Notes: generated by a model not told the origin, from the letters alone. A DNA stretch of 64,000 nt from Phascolarctos cinereus (GCF_002099425.1 NW_018343991.1:13521001-13585000), one strand, 5' to 3'; numbered from the stretch's first letter, positions 21,895-32,194 are shown. Program-made: numbers and translations.

Positions 21895-21962
<68 letters not shown>

Positions 21963-21975
21963 GAGAGAGAGACTG
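20741..21975 (+). repeat. 1.2-kb degenerate polypurine tract
   Basis: Almost all A and G with scattered C and T, built of variants of GAGACAGAGAAAGACA and GGGACACACAGAG, ending in a pure (GA)n at about 21897-21953. It contains open frames of 228-276 codons on both strands, but their composition (Arg/Lys/Glu, or Ser/Leu/Phe/Cys on the other strand) is set by the purine bias. No gene is supported. Confidence 0.95.
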
Positions 21976-22425
21976 AGACTCAAAGCCAGGAAACAATGAG
22001 AAGGAGAAATAAATACCCAAAAAGCCCACTGCAAACACAGGGGAAAAAATAGACCCAGGATTCTAGCAGGGCACAGCCACAAAGGAAATCTGAGGCAGCT
22101 CAACTCTCACTTGCCTAAGGGAAAGGAAGGGAGTGATTGAGAAAGAAAGATGAGATTTTTTTTTAACCAAGAACCAGAGAAGAAGCATAGGGAATGAAGG
22201 CCAGTTGGGTGGGGGAAGGGGGAGAGGAAGCCAGTGGGAGTCAAAGCAAAAGGTGCAGGAGGGATGGGGAGAGAGCTGGGAAGTGACATTGAGAAGAAGG
22301 TGGAAGAAAGGCTGGCACAGGTAGAGGGCATGAAGAGAGATCAAGGAAAAGGTGAGATGCTTTGTGTCTCATTTCAGTAGGAAAAATAGGGACATGGGAA
22401 GGTTTGTGTACCATCTCAGTGGAAC
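21976..22425. other. Purine-biased unclassified flank
   Basis: Purine bias fades through this interval. No repeat family or coding exon seen. Confidence 0.5.
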
Positions 22426-22429
22426 AGTA

Positions 22430-22610
22430 AATCTGTCAACAAATATTTATTGGGTGCCTACTCTATGCTGGGTGCTGCAAGGCACACAAAGATGGGGGCA
22501 TAAGGGAAAGACCACAGAATTGCAATCAAAGGATCTGGTTGGAGTTTTTTTCCTCCCAGCTCTGCTACTTACCACCTGGGTGACCGTGGCCAATTCACTT
22601 AATAACTAGA
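22430..22610. repeat. L2 (-) fragment and MIR (+) fragment
   Basis: 22430-22490 has CAACAAATATTTATTGGGTG (antisense L2 end). 22510-22610 has TGCTACTTACCACCTGGGTG (sense MIR core). Confidence 0.65.
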
Positions 22611-22985
22611 ACAGCTGGGAGGCAGAAACTTAGCATCATTAGGGGTGCCCTTCCCTTCCCCCTCTGCCCCCTCCATCTTCCTCCTCTGTCCCTTCACCTA
22701 GTCCCAGGTACATGGAACCCACCCAGGCTTCCTGACTGCTCACACAGCTTGGATGAGATGGTACTCAGTATCTCTGCTCCTCCTGGACAGATACAGGACC
22801 CTTAGAGCTTGACAGAGTCTCCTAACGTCCTCCAGGCCTTACCATCTACCCTGCCTCTACATCTTCCAGACGATCCCCTCCTCAACCCCCACGCTGTTAT
22901 CTGATCTACTGTTATAACCTAGGGATCCCTGGGCCTTGACACCTGCCCCATGGATACATCCTTAAGATTTCCAGGCCTCTCCTTC
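22611..22985. other. Unclassified pyrimidine-rich stretch
   Basis: Could be diverged L2, but no phrase is decisive. Confidence 0.4.
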
Positions 22986-22989
22986 CTTC

Positions 22990-23220
22990 CTGAAACTGAA
23001 TTTCTCAATTAGAGCACAAGTTTCTTGAGAGCAGAGACTCTCTTTTTTTTTCCTCCTTGAATCTTCAGCACTTAGCACAATGCTGGGCACATGGTTAGAG
23101 CTTGATAAAACACTTTGTCATTCTTTCATTCATTTAGTCATTCATATGGTTAGTAAGGGGCAGAGCCAGATCTTGAGCCCACGACTCCTGGCTCCCAGTC
23201 CTGCGAAGGAAGTGAGCTTT
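22990..23220. repeat. L2 tail (+) and MIR fragment (-)
   Basis: 22990-23120: AGTTTCTTGAGAGCAGAGAC and GCACTTAGCACAATGCTGGG. 23120-23220: GGTTAGTAAGGGGCAGAGCC, an antisense MIR part. Confidence 0.7.
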
Positions 23221-23269
23221 AAGTTAAAGAATAGGAAAGAATTCAACAGTTGAGGAGGGGAAGGGGGAA

Positions 23270-23545
23270 GATTCAAAACTCGAGGAATTGTGTCTGAACA
23301 GAGCGAAGGGAGAGGCACAAATTGTGTTCCTGGATGGAGTGGTCTAGTTTGGCTGGAGTGTACAACATACAAGGGACAGACTAGAAAGGTGGGGAGGCAC
23401 CAGAGTGGGGGAAGTCTTTAGTACCAGGCAAAAAAGTCTGAAACTTTTTGGGGAGACAATAGAGAGCCCCTGAAGATTTTTGAACAGAGGAGTAACATGA
23501 GCAGATTGACATGTAAGAAAGAGTAAGCTCAAAGTAATATGAATA
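23270..23545 (-). repeat. L2, antisense body fragment
   Basis: ACAATAGAGAGCCCCTGAAG followed by GAACAGAGGAGTAACATGAG matches the antisense L2 body seen at 7190, 28395 and 63055. Confidence 0.7.
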
Positions 23546-23975
23546 GGACTCAGGTCCTAGTCCTGGCTCTGCCACGGACTTCTTGGGTAATAATAACAAT
23601 AATAATAAATAATAATAATACAAAACATTTATATTGTGCTTAGCCAGGCATTGTGCTAAGTGCTTTACAATTGTCATTTCATTTGATCCTCACAACAACT
23701 CTGGGAGGTAGGTGCTATTATTCTCCTCATTTTCACATGAGGAAACTGAGGCAAACTGGGCTTAAGTGATTTTCCCAGTAAGTGTCTGAGGTCACATTTG
23801 AACTCAGGTCTTCCTGACTCTAGGAACTTCCCGACTCAGCAGCTGGTGCTCTGACCCTGGGCAGGCTTCTTCCTCTCTCTAAGGAAAATTGGGTCTCAAT
23901 TTCCTATGATGCAAAATAAAGGACTTGGACTAGATGAGATCTCTAAGGACCGTTCAACTCTGCCATTCCAGGTGA
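23546..23975 (+). repeat. MIR (+) split by an antisense CORE-SINE
   Basis: The outer MIR stops after CTCTGCCACGGACTTC (about 23583) and resumes near 23845 with TGACCCTGGGC. The inner antisense copy at 23590-23845 has GCTAAGTGCTTTACAATTG, CACATGAGGAAACTGAGGC and TCAGGTCTTCCTGACTC. Confidence 0.75.
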
Positions 23976-23993
23976 CTATATAGTTTATGTAGC

Positions 23994-24259
23994 TGTTGTT
24001 CAGTCATTTTTCAGTCATATCCAACTCTTCATGACTCCATTTTGGTTGGTTTTTGGTTTTTTTTTTGGCAGAGAAACTGGAGTGGCTTGCCATTTCCTTC
24101 TCCAGTTCATTTTACAGATGAGGAAACTGAGGCAAACAGGGTTAAGCGACTTGCTCAGGGTCACACAGCTAGCAAGTGTCTGAGACCAGATTTGAACTCA
24201 GGAAGATGAGTCTTCCTGACTCCAGGCCAAGCACGCTCTATGGCGCCACCTAGCTGCCT
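23994..24259 (-). repeat. MAR1-type CORE-SINE
   Basis: Antisense copy: GTTGTTCAGTCATTTTTCAG, GGAGTGGCTTGCCATTTCC, CAGGGTCACACAGCTAGC and CGCCACCTAGCTGCC. A T-run expansion lies at 24058-24067. Confidence 0.95.
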
Positions 24260-24545
24260 GTACACTTAGCAGAACTCAAGGGTGTAGAATAGAGGCCCGA
24301 CTCTGTTGGCATAACTAACCGAGCAGCTGAGCAGAAGGCTCAGCTTGCACTCCATCTCCAGAGGCAGCCTTCTTCCTGTTCAGAGGAGAAGAGATCTGTC
24401 CATCAGACCTAAAACTGGGAGCAGGAGCTTCCCTACTCCTAACTCCACTCAGGTCCCAGTTTAAAAAGCCCTACTAACTCACAATGGAGATGCTCAGTCA
24501 AGCAAGAATGAAGAGAGGAAAGTAGCCTGAAAGCTTACTACAAAC

Positions 24546-24588
24546 CTCTGTGTGTGTATATGTGTGTATGTGTATGTATGTATGTATG

Positions 24589-24623
<35 letters not shown>
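24546..24623. repeat. (TG)n-(TATG)n-(CA)n compound, self-complementary
   Basis: A TG/TATG-rich left arm faces a pure CA right arm and could fold into a long hairpin. It abuts the MAR1-type SINE that follows. Confidence 0.9.
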
Positions 24624-24625
<2 letters not shown>

Positions 24626-24874
24626 CCAGGTGGCACAGTGGATAGAGCGCTGGGCCTGGAGTCAAGAAGACTCACCTTCCTGTGCTCAAATTTAGCCTCC
24701 GACACCTACTAGCTGTGTGACCCTGACAGAGTCACTTAATCTTGCTTGCCTCAGTTTCCTCATTGGTAAAATGAGCTGGAGAAGGAAACAGAAAACCACT
24801 CCAGTGTCTTTGCCAAGGAAACCCCAAACAGGGTCATGAAGAGCCAGACAGGACCGAAAGACAACTGAACAACA
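24624..24874 (+). repeat. MAR1-type CORE-SINE
   Basis: CAGGTGGCACAGTGGATAGA, CTAGCTGTGTGACCCTGACA and tail AACAGGGTCATGAAGAGCC, ending GACAACTGAACAACA. Confidence 0.93.
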
Positions 24875-24959
24875 TGTAGCTATTATTTTAGGATTCCTAG
24901 GTCTCCCTATTCTGGGCCCTTCCCTACCCCACACTGTCTCCTAGCTGTGGGTAGCCAGG

Positions 24960-25130
24960 GATTAAAGGATCTTAGATTCTGAGCTGGCCTTTCCAGCAGA
25001 AGTCACTTAGTCTAACTGCTTCATTCTACACACAGATTCATACAGGTGGCAATCAGGAGAAGTAGAATTTGAATCCAGGTCCTCTGATTTGAAATCTAAT
25101 GCTCTCTTCTCACTACACAGTGATGAATCT
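24960..25130 (-). repeat. MIR/THER1-type SINE
   Basis: AGGATCTTAGATTCTGAGCT, TTTGAATCCAGGTCCTCTG and ACTACACAGTG. Confidence 0.7.
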
Positions 25131-25400
25131 CTTGCTGTCTTCCCTCTATCTATGCCCACTCAGAGGAAAGCCTCTGTGATTCATCATTTACAACCTTAGG
25201 GGATGTCCCTGGATTTCCTTTGTTAGAAGGATTTACATTCTCTGCCTCTTATCTAACTGAGGAATAAGATTATTTTGTTCCCTCTTAAAGGGAAGGGTAA
25301 GAGAGGACATGGAGAAGTGGTAGTCCCCGTGAGTCTCTGCCTTCTGAGGTCCCTGGATTTCTATGTTATCATTAGCTACCTAATCTACAGCTGAGACCAG
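25131..25400. other. Unclassified short stretch
   Basis: Nothing recognised. Confidence 0.5.
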
Positions 25401-25404
25401 CTCC

Positions 25405-25580
25405 TGGCATAGACTCATAGAGCTGGAAGGGACCTTATGGGTCATCTGTCCAAACCCCCTAATTTTATGGGTGAGGAAACTGAGGTTCAATGGGAAAGTG
25501 ACCTGCTCAAGGTCAAAAAGGAAATGGCATATCTGAGACTGAACCCAAGGGTTTTCTGATTTCAGGTTCAGTGTTCTTTT
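25405..25580 (-). repeat. MIR/THER1-type SINE
   Basis: CATAGAGCTGGAAGGGACCT, GGAAACTGAGGTTCAATGGG and CTGAACCCAAGGG. A second copy of the SINE end, CCAGCACTCTTTCGACTGTG, follows the microsatellite at 25945, so expansion may have happened inside this SINE. Confidence 0.8.
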
Positions 25581-25610
25581 AAATAAATATGTATGTATGT
25601 ATATGTGTGT

Positions 25611-25650
<40 letters not shown>

Positions 25651-25945
25651 AGGGAGGGGGAGAGATGAAAAGAGGGAAGTGGAAAGGAGACAGAGAAAGG
25701 GACAGAGAGCCTGAGAGAAAGCGATAGGAGAGACAGACAGAAACAGAGAGGGAAGAGAGAGACAAAGAGAAAGAGAGAGAGAGAAAGGGGAGAGAGAGAC
25801 AGAGAGCCTGAGAGAAAGAGAGAGAGGAGGGACAGACAGAAATAGAGAAGAGAGAGACAAAGAAAGCCAAAGATGAAGAGACAGAGACAGAGAGGAGAGA
25901 GAAAGGGGAGAAGAGCCAGAGAGAGACAAAGAGACAGACAGTCCA
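25581..25945 (+). repeat. (GTA)n plus GA-rich tract
   Basis: (TAG/GTA)n at 25611-25650, then GA-rich sequence with two near-copies of GACAGAGAGCCTGAGAGAAA (about 25701 and 25798, 97 bases apart). Confidence 0.93.
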
Positions 25946-26209
25946 GCACTCTTTCGACTGTGCTAAGCTGTTTCCACACTGCCCTGAGCCTAGACTTCTG
26001 TGGCAAGGAGGGTATTTCTGTGCTCGTAAAAGGCCCCTTTTCTTGGGAGAAAAGGGACAGCCACGTACCAGCAGTGCCACTCTCCTCCATGCAGCCCCAC
26101 TACCTTCTACCAGGCCCACCCTAAGCCATCACTCTCCCTCCCATCTTTCTCTCTGGGCCCTTTGCCCCCTCCTCTGACCACCAGACAGGAATCAGAGCCA
26201 AAGAAAGCT

Positions 26210-26480
26210 CTTTGGGGCTCCCTGGAGGATGGGAGATTGGCTCTCAGCTTTATTATAAACATTATTTCAGCCGCGTGGGCCTGGCGGCTCCCATTTAAAG
26301 GTCTGTCAGGGTTTCCATTAGAGACCCTTTCCTGGAGCTGATGGCAGGGTCTGAACAAACAGCTCATGCAGTCAGTAATTGCTCTGCAAAGGCTGGAAAT
26401 GAATTTTAAAAAAGAAAACAAGAAAGAAAACAAAAATCCCACAGCAGATTCCAGACCCAATTTGATCTCAAATTAGCTAG
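26210..26480. promoter_or_regulatory. Candidate conserved non-coding element
   Basis: Repeat-free island: TTTATTATAAACATTATTTC, CCATTTAAAGGTCTGTCAGG, CAAACAGCTCATGCAGTCAG and AATTGCTCTGCAAAGG. No coding frame with splice sites. Conservation is suspected, not shown. Confidence 0.35.
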
Positions 26481-26489
26481 TCTGTGGGA

Positions 26490-26690
26490 TTATAGATTTA
26501 GAGTTGAAAAGGACCTTATAGGTCATGTAGAACAACCTCCTCGTTTTTCAGATGGGGAAACTGAGGCCCAGGGAGATTTAAGTGATTTGCCTCAGGCCAT
26601 AGAGGGAGGAAACAGCAGAGCCAGAATTTGAAAACAGTTCTTCTGACTAGAAATCCAGCGCTCTTTCTACTGCCCCACACTAGCTCCCAT
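26490..26690 (-). repeat. MIR/THER1-type SINE
   Basis: GTTGAAAAGGACCTTATAGG, GGGGAAACTGAGGCCCAGG and CTTTCTACTGCCCCACAC. Confidence 0.85.
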
Positions 26691-27165
26691 CTGAAATTCT
26701 AACTGTGAATCAGGCACCATTACAACCCAGCTGTTTGAAATGTTGATGTTTGTTGGGAAATTAGTTTGTAAGTAGGGGGCGTGTTCATGTCTATTTGCCA
26801 CAGAGGGACAGATATCTCCCCCAGAGAGAGTCAGGAGACATAAGAGCTCTCAGTCTTCTTGTTACTTCCTGTGTGACCTTGGGCTAATCATCCCCCCCAC
26901 CTTGCCAGTCTTCTTACACTTTATATCCCACTATGTTCTCAGCGACCCATTATTCCTGGCCTCCTGGCTATTCCTCAAACAAGACACTCCATCTCTCACC
27001 TCTCAACAGCAAAACCTGTGCAAAGCAGAATCTCACTGGATTACCAATCTATAGTTGGCAGGGGTAGAGTGGAGTGTTAAAGGTTTTGCAAGATGCCTTT
27101 AATACGGCAGAGAAATATTACAGCTTTTGTATATCTGTATATGTATTCACACACATTTCTGTCTC
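26691..27165. other. Mostly unclassified, one MIR (+) scrap
   Basis: 26825-26895 holds CTTCCTGTGTGACCTTGGGC (MIR core). The rest is unassigned. Confidence 0.5.
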
Positions 27166-27169
27166 AGCC

Positions 27170-27345
27170 AGGTCATCTCAATCAATCAGCAAGCATTTAT
27201 TTCTGCAATGTACTATATTGTCAGGAACCATACTAGAGGCTGGGGCTACATGCAAAATAATACCTATTTGCAAGGAGCTTATATTCTAAGAGGAGATGAG
27301 AGATACAGAATAAATATAAATATAATATATACAAATAAATACAAA
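27170..27345 (-). repeat. L2 3' end, antisense
   Basis: ATCAGCAAGCATTTATTTCT, GAGGCTGGGGCTACATGC and AAGGAGCTTATATTCTAAG. Confidence 0.7.
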
Positions 27346-27419
27346 GTAATTGGCCAGCAATGGGGGGAGGGTGTCACATGGGAGGGGAGTTGTGTGGGGA
27401 GGGCACCAGCAATACGGCT

Positions 27420-27735
27420 GTTCTTTCCCAATGACGTCTTCTTTCTTCAGACAATTTCATCCTTTCCATAACTCCCTCTTGTCATCTCTGCATGGATGAC
27501 TCCATCTCCAGCTGTCTTTGGGACATCTCCACCAATGTCCAAAGGGCACCTCCAATTCAGCACGTCCAATACTTAATTTGCTATCTTCCCCCCAAAAACC
27601 TCCTTCTCCTTTTGATTTCCTTCTCTGTCAGTGGCACCACCAACGTCCCAGGCACCCAGCCTCCTGAACCTACTACTTTAGGGTCCTAGTACTGTTCCTG
27701 CTATAATACCTAGTACCATTCTGCTCATTGATTTC
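27420..27735 (+). repeat. L2 ORF fragment, sense
   Basis: GGGACATCTCCACCAATGTC, AGTGGCACCACCAACGTCCC and AGGCACCCAGCCTCC follow the L2 ORF2 C-terminal order. Not a host gene. Confidence 0.65.
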
Positions 27736-27764
27736 AACCACATGGTGTCTTGTACAGCTCTTCA

Positions 27765-27865
27765 GACCATAAAATCCTAGAGTCTCAGAGTTGGAAGGCA
27801 CCATAGCTATCATCTAATATAAAAACCTATCTTTAATACGAATCCTATCTACCACATCCCTGAGG
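27765..27865. repeat. MIR or CR1/L3 tail scrap
   Basis: AATCCTAGAGTCTCAGAGTT followed by GGAAGGCACC. Confidence 0.55.
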
Positions 27866-27965
27866 ATACAAATATGGATGTATGTATATGTATACACACA
27901 TATATACATACATACACATACATATATATATATATACACATAAATATACACACATACACACACAC
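27866..27965 (+). repeat. (TATACACA)n-type simple repeat
   Basis: Alternating TATG, TATA and CACA units. Confidence 0.9.
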
Positions 27966-28039
27966 GGCGGGGGGAAGAGTTTATATGGAGGAGAAAGCTA
28001 GCTATGGCTTATGCACAAATAACCCTCATAAGGTAGGCA

Positions 28040-28890
28040 GTACTGGAGTCAAAGGAGATTCTGATGAAAGCTATAGGAAAACTTGAGGAAAGAACACTTG
28101 GCACTATAGGGACCAGAGAAGGTTCTACGGAAGAGGTTACACCTAAGCTGGCCCTTGAAAGAAAATACAGATTCTGAAAAGCAGGGATGAGGAAGAAGCA
28201 CATTCCAGGCATGGGGAATAGCCTGCATTAAGCTGTGCAGGCAAAAGATAGCAGCATATCATTTGGGCGAGAGCTACTAGTTATAGCTTGGCTAGATTGT
28301 ACAGAGTGTAAAGGGGAGTAATATGAAACCAGGCTAGAGTAAGATAGTAGGAAACCTTAACTGTCAGGCCAAGGAATTTGTATTTTATCCTAGAGGTAAT
28401 GAGGAGCCAATGAAGGTTTTTAAGCAAGACGGTGACGTGGTCATATTTGTACTATAGGAAGGTTATTTCAGCAGCTGTGTGAAAGCTGAATCCCAAGAGG
28501 GAGAGACTTGAGGTAGGAAGACCAGTTTAAAGGCTATTCAATAGTTCAGATGAGAAGTGATTAGTGCTTTAAGCAGGGTGGTGGCTGTGGAAGTAGAAAG
28601 GAGGGTGTAGATGAGAGAAATGTTCTGGAGGTAGAATTGGTGGAATTTGGAATCTAACTAGATGTGGCAAGTGAGGGGAAGGAAAGACTCTGGTCCTGGG
28701 GAAGATAATGGTGCCAGCAATAGAAATTGGAAAGTTGAGGCCATTTGGTGATTTAATGGGAAAGATGATGAGCTCCTTTTAGGATATGTTGAGTGTGAAA
28801 TACTGGCACAACACTCACAAGATGTAGACCAGGCAGCTAGATATGTTAGACTAGAGTTCAGCGGTAAGATTGGTACTAGGTATATAGATA
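28040..28890 (-). repeat. L2 LINE, antisense
   Basis: GAGGTTACACCTAAGCTGGC, AATTTGTATTTTATCCTAGA, GAGCCAATGAAGG, GATGGTGCCAGCAATAGAAA-like text (antisense of the ORF2 C-terminus) and ATGAGCTCCTTTTAGGATAT. Confidence 0.78.
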
Positions 28891-28894
28891 TTTT

Positions 28895-29149
28895 GGCAGC
28901 TATGTGGCATAGTGGATAGAACACTGGGCTTGGAATCAGGAAGACTCATCTCCATGAGTTCAAATATGGCCTCAGATGCTTCCTAGCTGTGTGACCCTGG
29001 CCAAGTCACTTAACCCTGTTGGCCTCAGTTCCTCATCTGTAAAATGAGCTGGAGAAGAAGATGGCAAACCACCCCAGCATCGTTGCCAAGAAAATCCCAA
29101 ATGGGGTCACAAAGAGTCAGACACGACTGAAACAATTCAACAACCACAA
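28895..29149 (+). repeat. MAR1-type CORE-SINE
   Basis: GGCAGCTATGTGGCATAGTG, CTAGCTGTGTGACCCTGGCC, AAATGGGGTCACAAAGAGTC and AGACACGACTGAAAC. Inserted between L2 segments. Confidence 0.94.
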
Positions 29150-29265
29150 CATAGATTCATTAAATTTCTACCACGCCTGGTGCTGGAGACACAAAGATAT
29201 GTATGACACAAAAGCCAACCTCGTTGAGCTTATAGATAACTGTTCATCCCATTTTGGGGCAACTC
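29150..29265 (-). repeat. L2 fragment, antisense
   Basis: GATTCATTAAATTTCTACCA, GCCTGGTGCTGGAGACAC and TTGAGCTTATAGATAACT. Confidence 0.6.
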
Positions 29266-29269
29266 AAAT

Positions 29270-29735
29270 TGGTGGGTAATTTCTCTTTATATTAAGCTAA
29301 AATGTATGTTCCTGTAACTTCCCCCCACTGATTCTAGTTCTGCCTTCCAGAACCAAGTAGAACAAATCTAATCTCTCTTTCACATAATGCTTTACATATG
29401 TGAAGACATCACTCATGTATCTTCTCCCCACATGCATTTTTATCTCCCCTCTCCAAGGTTAAATAATCCCAGTTGTTTTCAAATGATCCTTACGGGCTAC
29501 GGTTTCAAACTCTAATCTGCTCATTCTCCTTTCTACAGGCTCTCGCTAAAATATGTTATCCACAACTGAACCCAATACCCTAAATATGAACTGATCAAGG
29601 TAGAGCATGACACATATCCTCTTGGTTCTGGACACTAAGCTTCCAATAATGCAGCGTTAAAATCAAATTAGCTTTTGAAGCTGCTACATCACACTGTTGA
29701 ATCATTTGGTGTTTGCAATCCAATAATTTTTTTTT
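29270..29735 (-). repeat. CR1/L3-type LINE 3' end, antisense
   Basis: TGATTCTAGTTCTGCCTTCC, TCTCTCTTTCACATAATGC, ACAACTGAACCCAATACCC and TAGCTTTTGAAGCTGCTACA lie in the expected antisense order. Confidence 0.78.
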
Positions 29736-30105
29736 AAAGGTTCTCTTCTCTGTGCTATACTTGGGAAATTAATATTTTCAATCTAAGTAACAGAATTCTA
29801 AATGTTTCCTATGGACTAGTCCTGCCTCCCCAACTACACAGTGAGCTTTTCTGGAACAAGTTCTTGTTTTCTTGGTGCACAAGAAGGTGTCTAAAACTGG
29901 AATGGCCAGCTGCCTTAGAAGGGAATGGGTTCTCTTTCACAAGAGGTCTCTGACCAAATCCTAAATAACCATTGGTCAGAATACAGTAGAGGGTATTTTC
30001 ATTCAGGCATGGGTTATACTAGATGTCATTGCGTGGTATCCCTTAAAAAACTTTAAGATTTTGTGACCTTTTCAGATCTTTCCTGGATGGGCTCTTAAAG
30101 GATTA
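29736..30105. other. Unclassified stretch
   Basis: No repeat or coding signal recognised. Confidence 0.5.
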
Positions 30106-30109
30106 TGAA

Positions 30110-30215
30110 TTGCCAGCATTTCTTTCTGTCTTTGTCTCTCCCATATAGTAGCTAAGCACAGGAGTGGGCACAGAGCAGATGCTTGATAAAGACTTTTCAA
30201 ATGAATGAATAATGA
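30110..30215 (+). repeat. L2 3' tail
   Basis: AGTAGCTAAGCACAGGAGTG, GGCACAGAGCAGATGCTTGA and AATGAATGAAT. Confidence 0.6.
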
Positions 30216-30655
30216 ACAAATATAGGATATATGTGTCTATATATGCATATATATGTAGAGAGAGATGTAGAACATGTGACACAGGATATACACCCATAGG
30301 ACACGACAGACACAAATACATACATGGATACAGATTCCACTGATGGCTTGCTAAGGGCCTGAGGATTGGATGCCTCCCCAGTTCCACTAATTGACAGCTT
30401 TGAAAAATGCCTGTTCCTTTCCGCTCTAAGCACTGACCTCACAGCTGCTCCCCTCGTGCACTCTCAGTGATGAAGCTCAAGCCAAGTGTACCCAGGGAAA
30501 GCCAGTGGTGAGAAAGGCTGGCAGAAAGTATAAAAATCAGCTCCAACCTATGTACTCAGGAGTACTCATACTCTAAATATATGGACCCAGGAATACTCCC
30601 CAGACATGGCCACTAAGATCCAGTGAGCTAAGTACCCCAAAAGAATGCTTGCATA
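30216..30655. other. Unclassified stretch
   Basis: Contains a TATA/TATG-rich patch at 30225-30260; otherwise nothing recognised. Confidence 0.5.
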
Positions 30656-30659
30656 GACA

Positions 30660-30920
30660 GAAACACACACCTCAGTCACTACCACCACTCTTCCATCACA
30701 CAGATGCAGGCACTGAAGTCACACACCTCTAATCACACACATACACACACACACACACATTCATATTCACACACCTCTAAATACACACACTCTGAAACAC
30801 CCATACACCCAGATACAATTACATAGGCATACACCCACACATGACACAAACTCCCACACTCCCACCCCTGTTGCCATGCCTACCTGGTCACCCACTCCTA
30901 GACACAGACACACAATTCCA
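30660..30920 (+). repeat. CA-rich degenerate simple repeat
   Basis: ACACAC runs (best at 30738-30760) spaced by CTCTAA and CCCA words. Confidence 0.85.
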
Positions 30921-31230
30921 TGAGCCAGAGAATAGATACACACACCCTCATCATAGCTCCCCAGGCTCTGGAAGGGAGCTGTGGGAGGTGTGGAGGGCAG
31001 ACACATGAGGGGCACAACTATACCCTGAAAAGATGCTGGAAGATGGGGAAATGCACTCTCTTCCCCAAACAATAGGAAACAATTTTGGAGGAGTAGGTAA
31101 GAGTGGTATTCCCCCTCCTCTTTTAATAAGATCTCAAGCAAAACACAGTATGTGTTGTCTTATTCTACCCACCTCTCCCAATCTGTATAACCAGGTAGCC
31201 ATGAGAAAGATGGTGGAAACAGTACTGGCC
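30921..31230. other. Unclassified stretch
   Basis: Nothing recognised. Short open frames lack support. Confidence 0.5.
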
Positions 31231-31234
31231 ACTG

Positions 31235-31700
31235 ACTTGAAAAAGCAACATTGCTTACTGGATAGAGGGCTGGACTTGGAGTCAGGAAGACATGGGTTCA
31301 AATCCTGCCTTAGACACTTACTAGCTATATGACCTGGGTAAGTCACATAATTGGCAGCTAAGTGACGCAGTAGATAGAATACCAGGCCTGGAGTCAGGAA
31401 GACTCATCTTCCTGAGTTCAAATTCAGCTTCACTTATTAGCTTCGCGACCCTTAGCAAGTCACTTGACCCTGTTTGCCTTAGTTTTCTTCATCTGTAAAA
31501 TGAACTGGAGAAGAAAATGGCAAACCACTCCAGTATCTTTGCCAAGACAATCCCAAATGGAGTCACAAAGAGCTGGACACGACTGAAAATAACTGAACAG
31601 GTCATTTAAGATTCCTTGCCTCAATTTCCCTGTCTGTAAAATGACAAGGTTGAACTTGGTGACTTCTAAGGTACCTTTCAGCTCTAAATCTATTATCTTA
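31235..31700 (+). repeat. MIR-like SINE (+) split by MAR1
   Basis: First part 31235-31350 ends CTGGGTAAGTCACATAA. Second part 31601-31700 resumes GTCATTTAAGATTCCTTGCC and CCTGTCTGTAAAATGACAAG. GTCACATAA/GTCATTTAA is a 7-of-9 match consistent with an old target-site duplication. Confidence 0.85.
31351..31600 (+). repeat. MAR1-type CORE-SINE inside a MIR-like SINE
   Basis: TTGGCAGCTAAGTGACGCAG, AAATGGCAAACCACTCCAGT and GAGCTGGACACGACTGAAAA. Confidence 0.94.
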
Positions 31701-31709
31701 ACTGAGAAT

Positions 31710-31870
31710 CACAGTTCTACAGCTAGCGGGGGTTTTAAAGATGTTGACTTCATAATTTTATATATGAGGAAACAGGCCCAGAGTGCTTAAGCATCCTGCC
31801 TAAAGTCACTCAGGTAGTAAGAAGCAGAGGCAGAATTCACACCTGGGGTTCTCAGACTCTAAAGCCACCA
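31710..31870 (-). repeat. MIR SINE
   Basis: TATATATGAGGAAACAGGCC, AAAGTCACTCAGGTAGTAAG and AGACTCTAAAGCCACCACCC. Confidence 0.7.
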
Positions 31871-32004
31871 CCCAGTTCTCTCTCAGGGCCTCCCTTTCTT
31901 CTTCTGGAACATGGGGAACTAAATGATCCCTAAGTAAACCTTCTAGGTCTCCCATTTTCTGCTGTAAGTTGTTAAAGGCTTTAAATCTGAAGGGGCTCTT
32001 AGCA

Positions 32005-32190
32005 ATCATCTAGTACGAGGTCGGGGGGTTAACTTATTTTTGTTTGTTAATGTTTTGAGAGCTACATTTCAATATGATTGGTTTCTTCTGTAATCCCATG
32101 TTTTATTTTATGCATTTAAAAACATTTTTCTAAGAAGGGTTCCATAGGCTTCAATCAGATGCCAAAAGGGTCCAGAACACATCACCCTTG
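32005..32190. mobile_element. hAT-like non-autonomous DNA element
   Basis: GGGGGTTAACTTATTTTTGT, TTATGCATTTAAAAACATTT, TTCCATAGGCTTCAATCAGA and AAAGGGTCCAGAACACATCA resemble the element at 11560. Confidence 0.45.
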
Positions 32191-32194
32191 CCGT

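Noticed and set aside
20594-22103. Several open frames of 115-276 codons on both strands
   Set aside because: They lie in the polypurine tract. Composition is dictated by A/G bias, frames overlap on both strands, and no domain, splice site or promoter is visible.
25380-26119. 236- and 183-codon minus-strand frames
   Set aside because: They run through a GTA/GA simple repeat and a MIR, with Tyr, Leu or Thr runs from the microsatellite.
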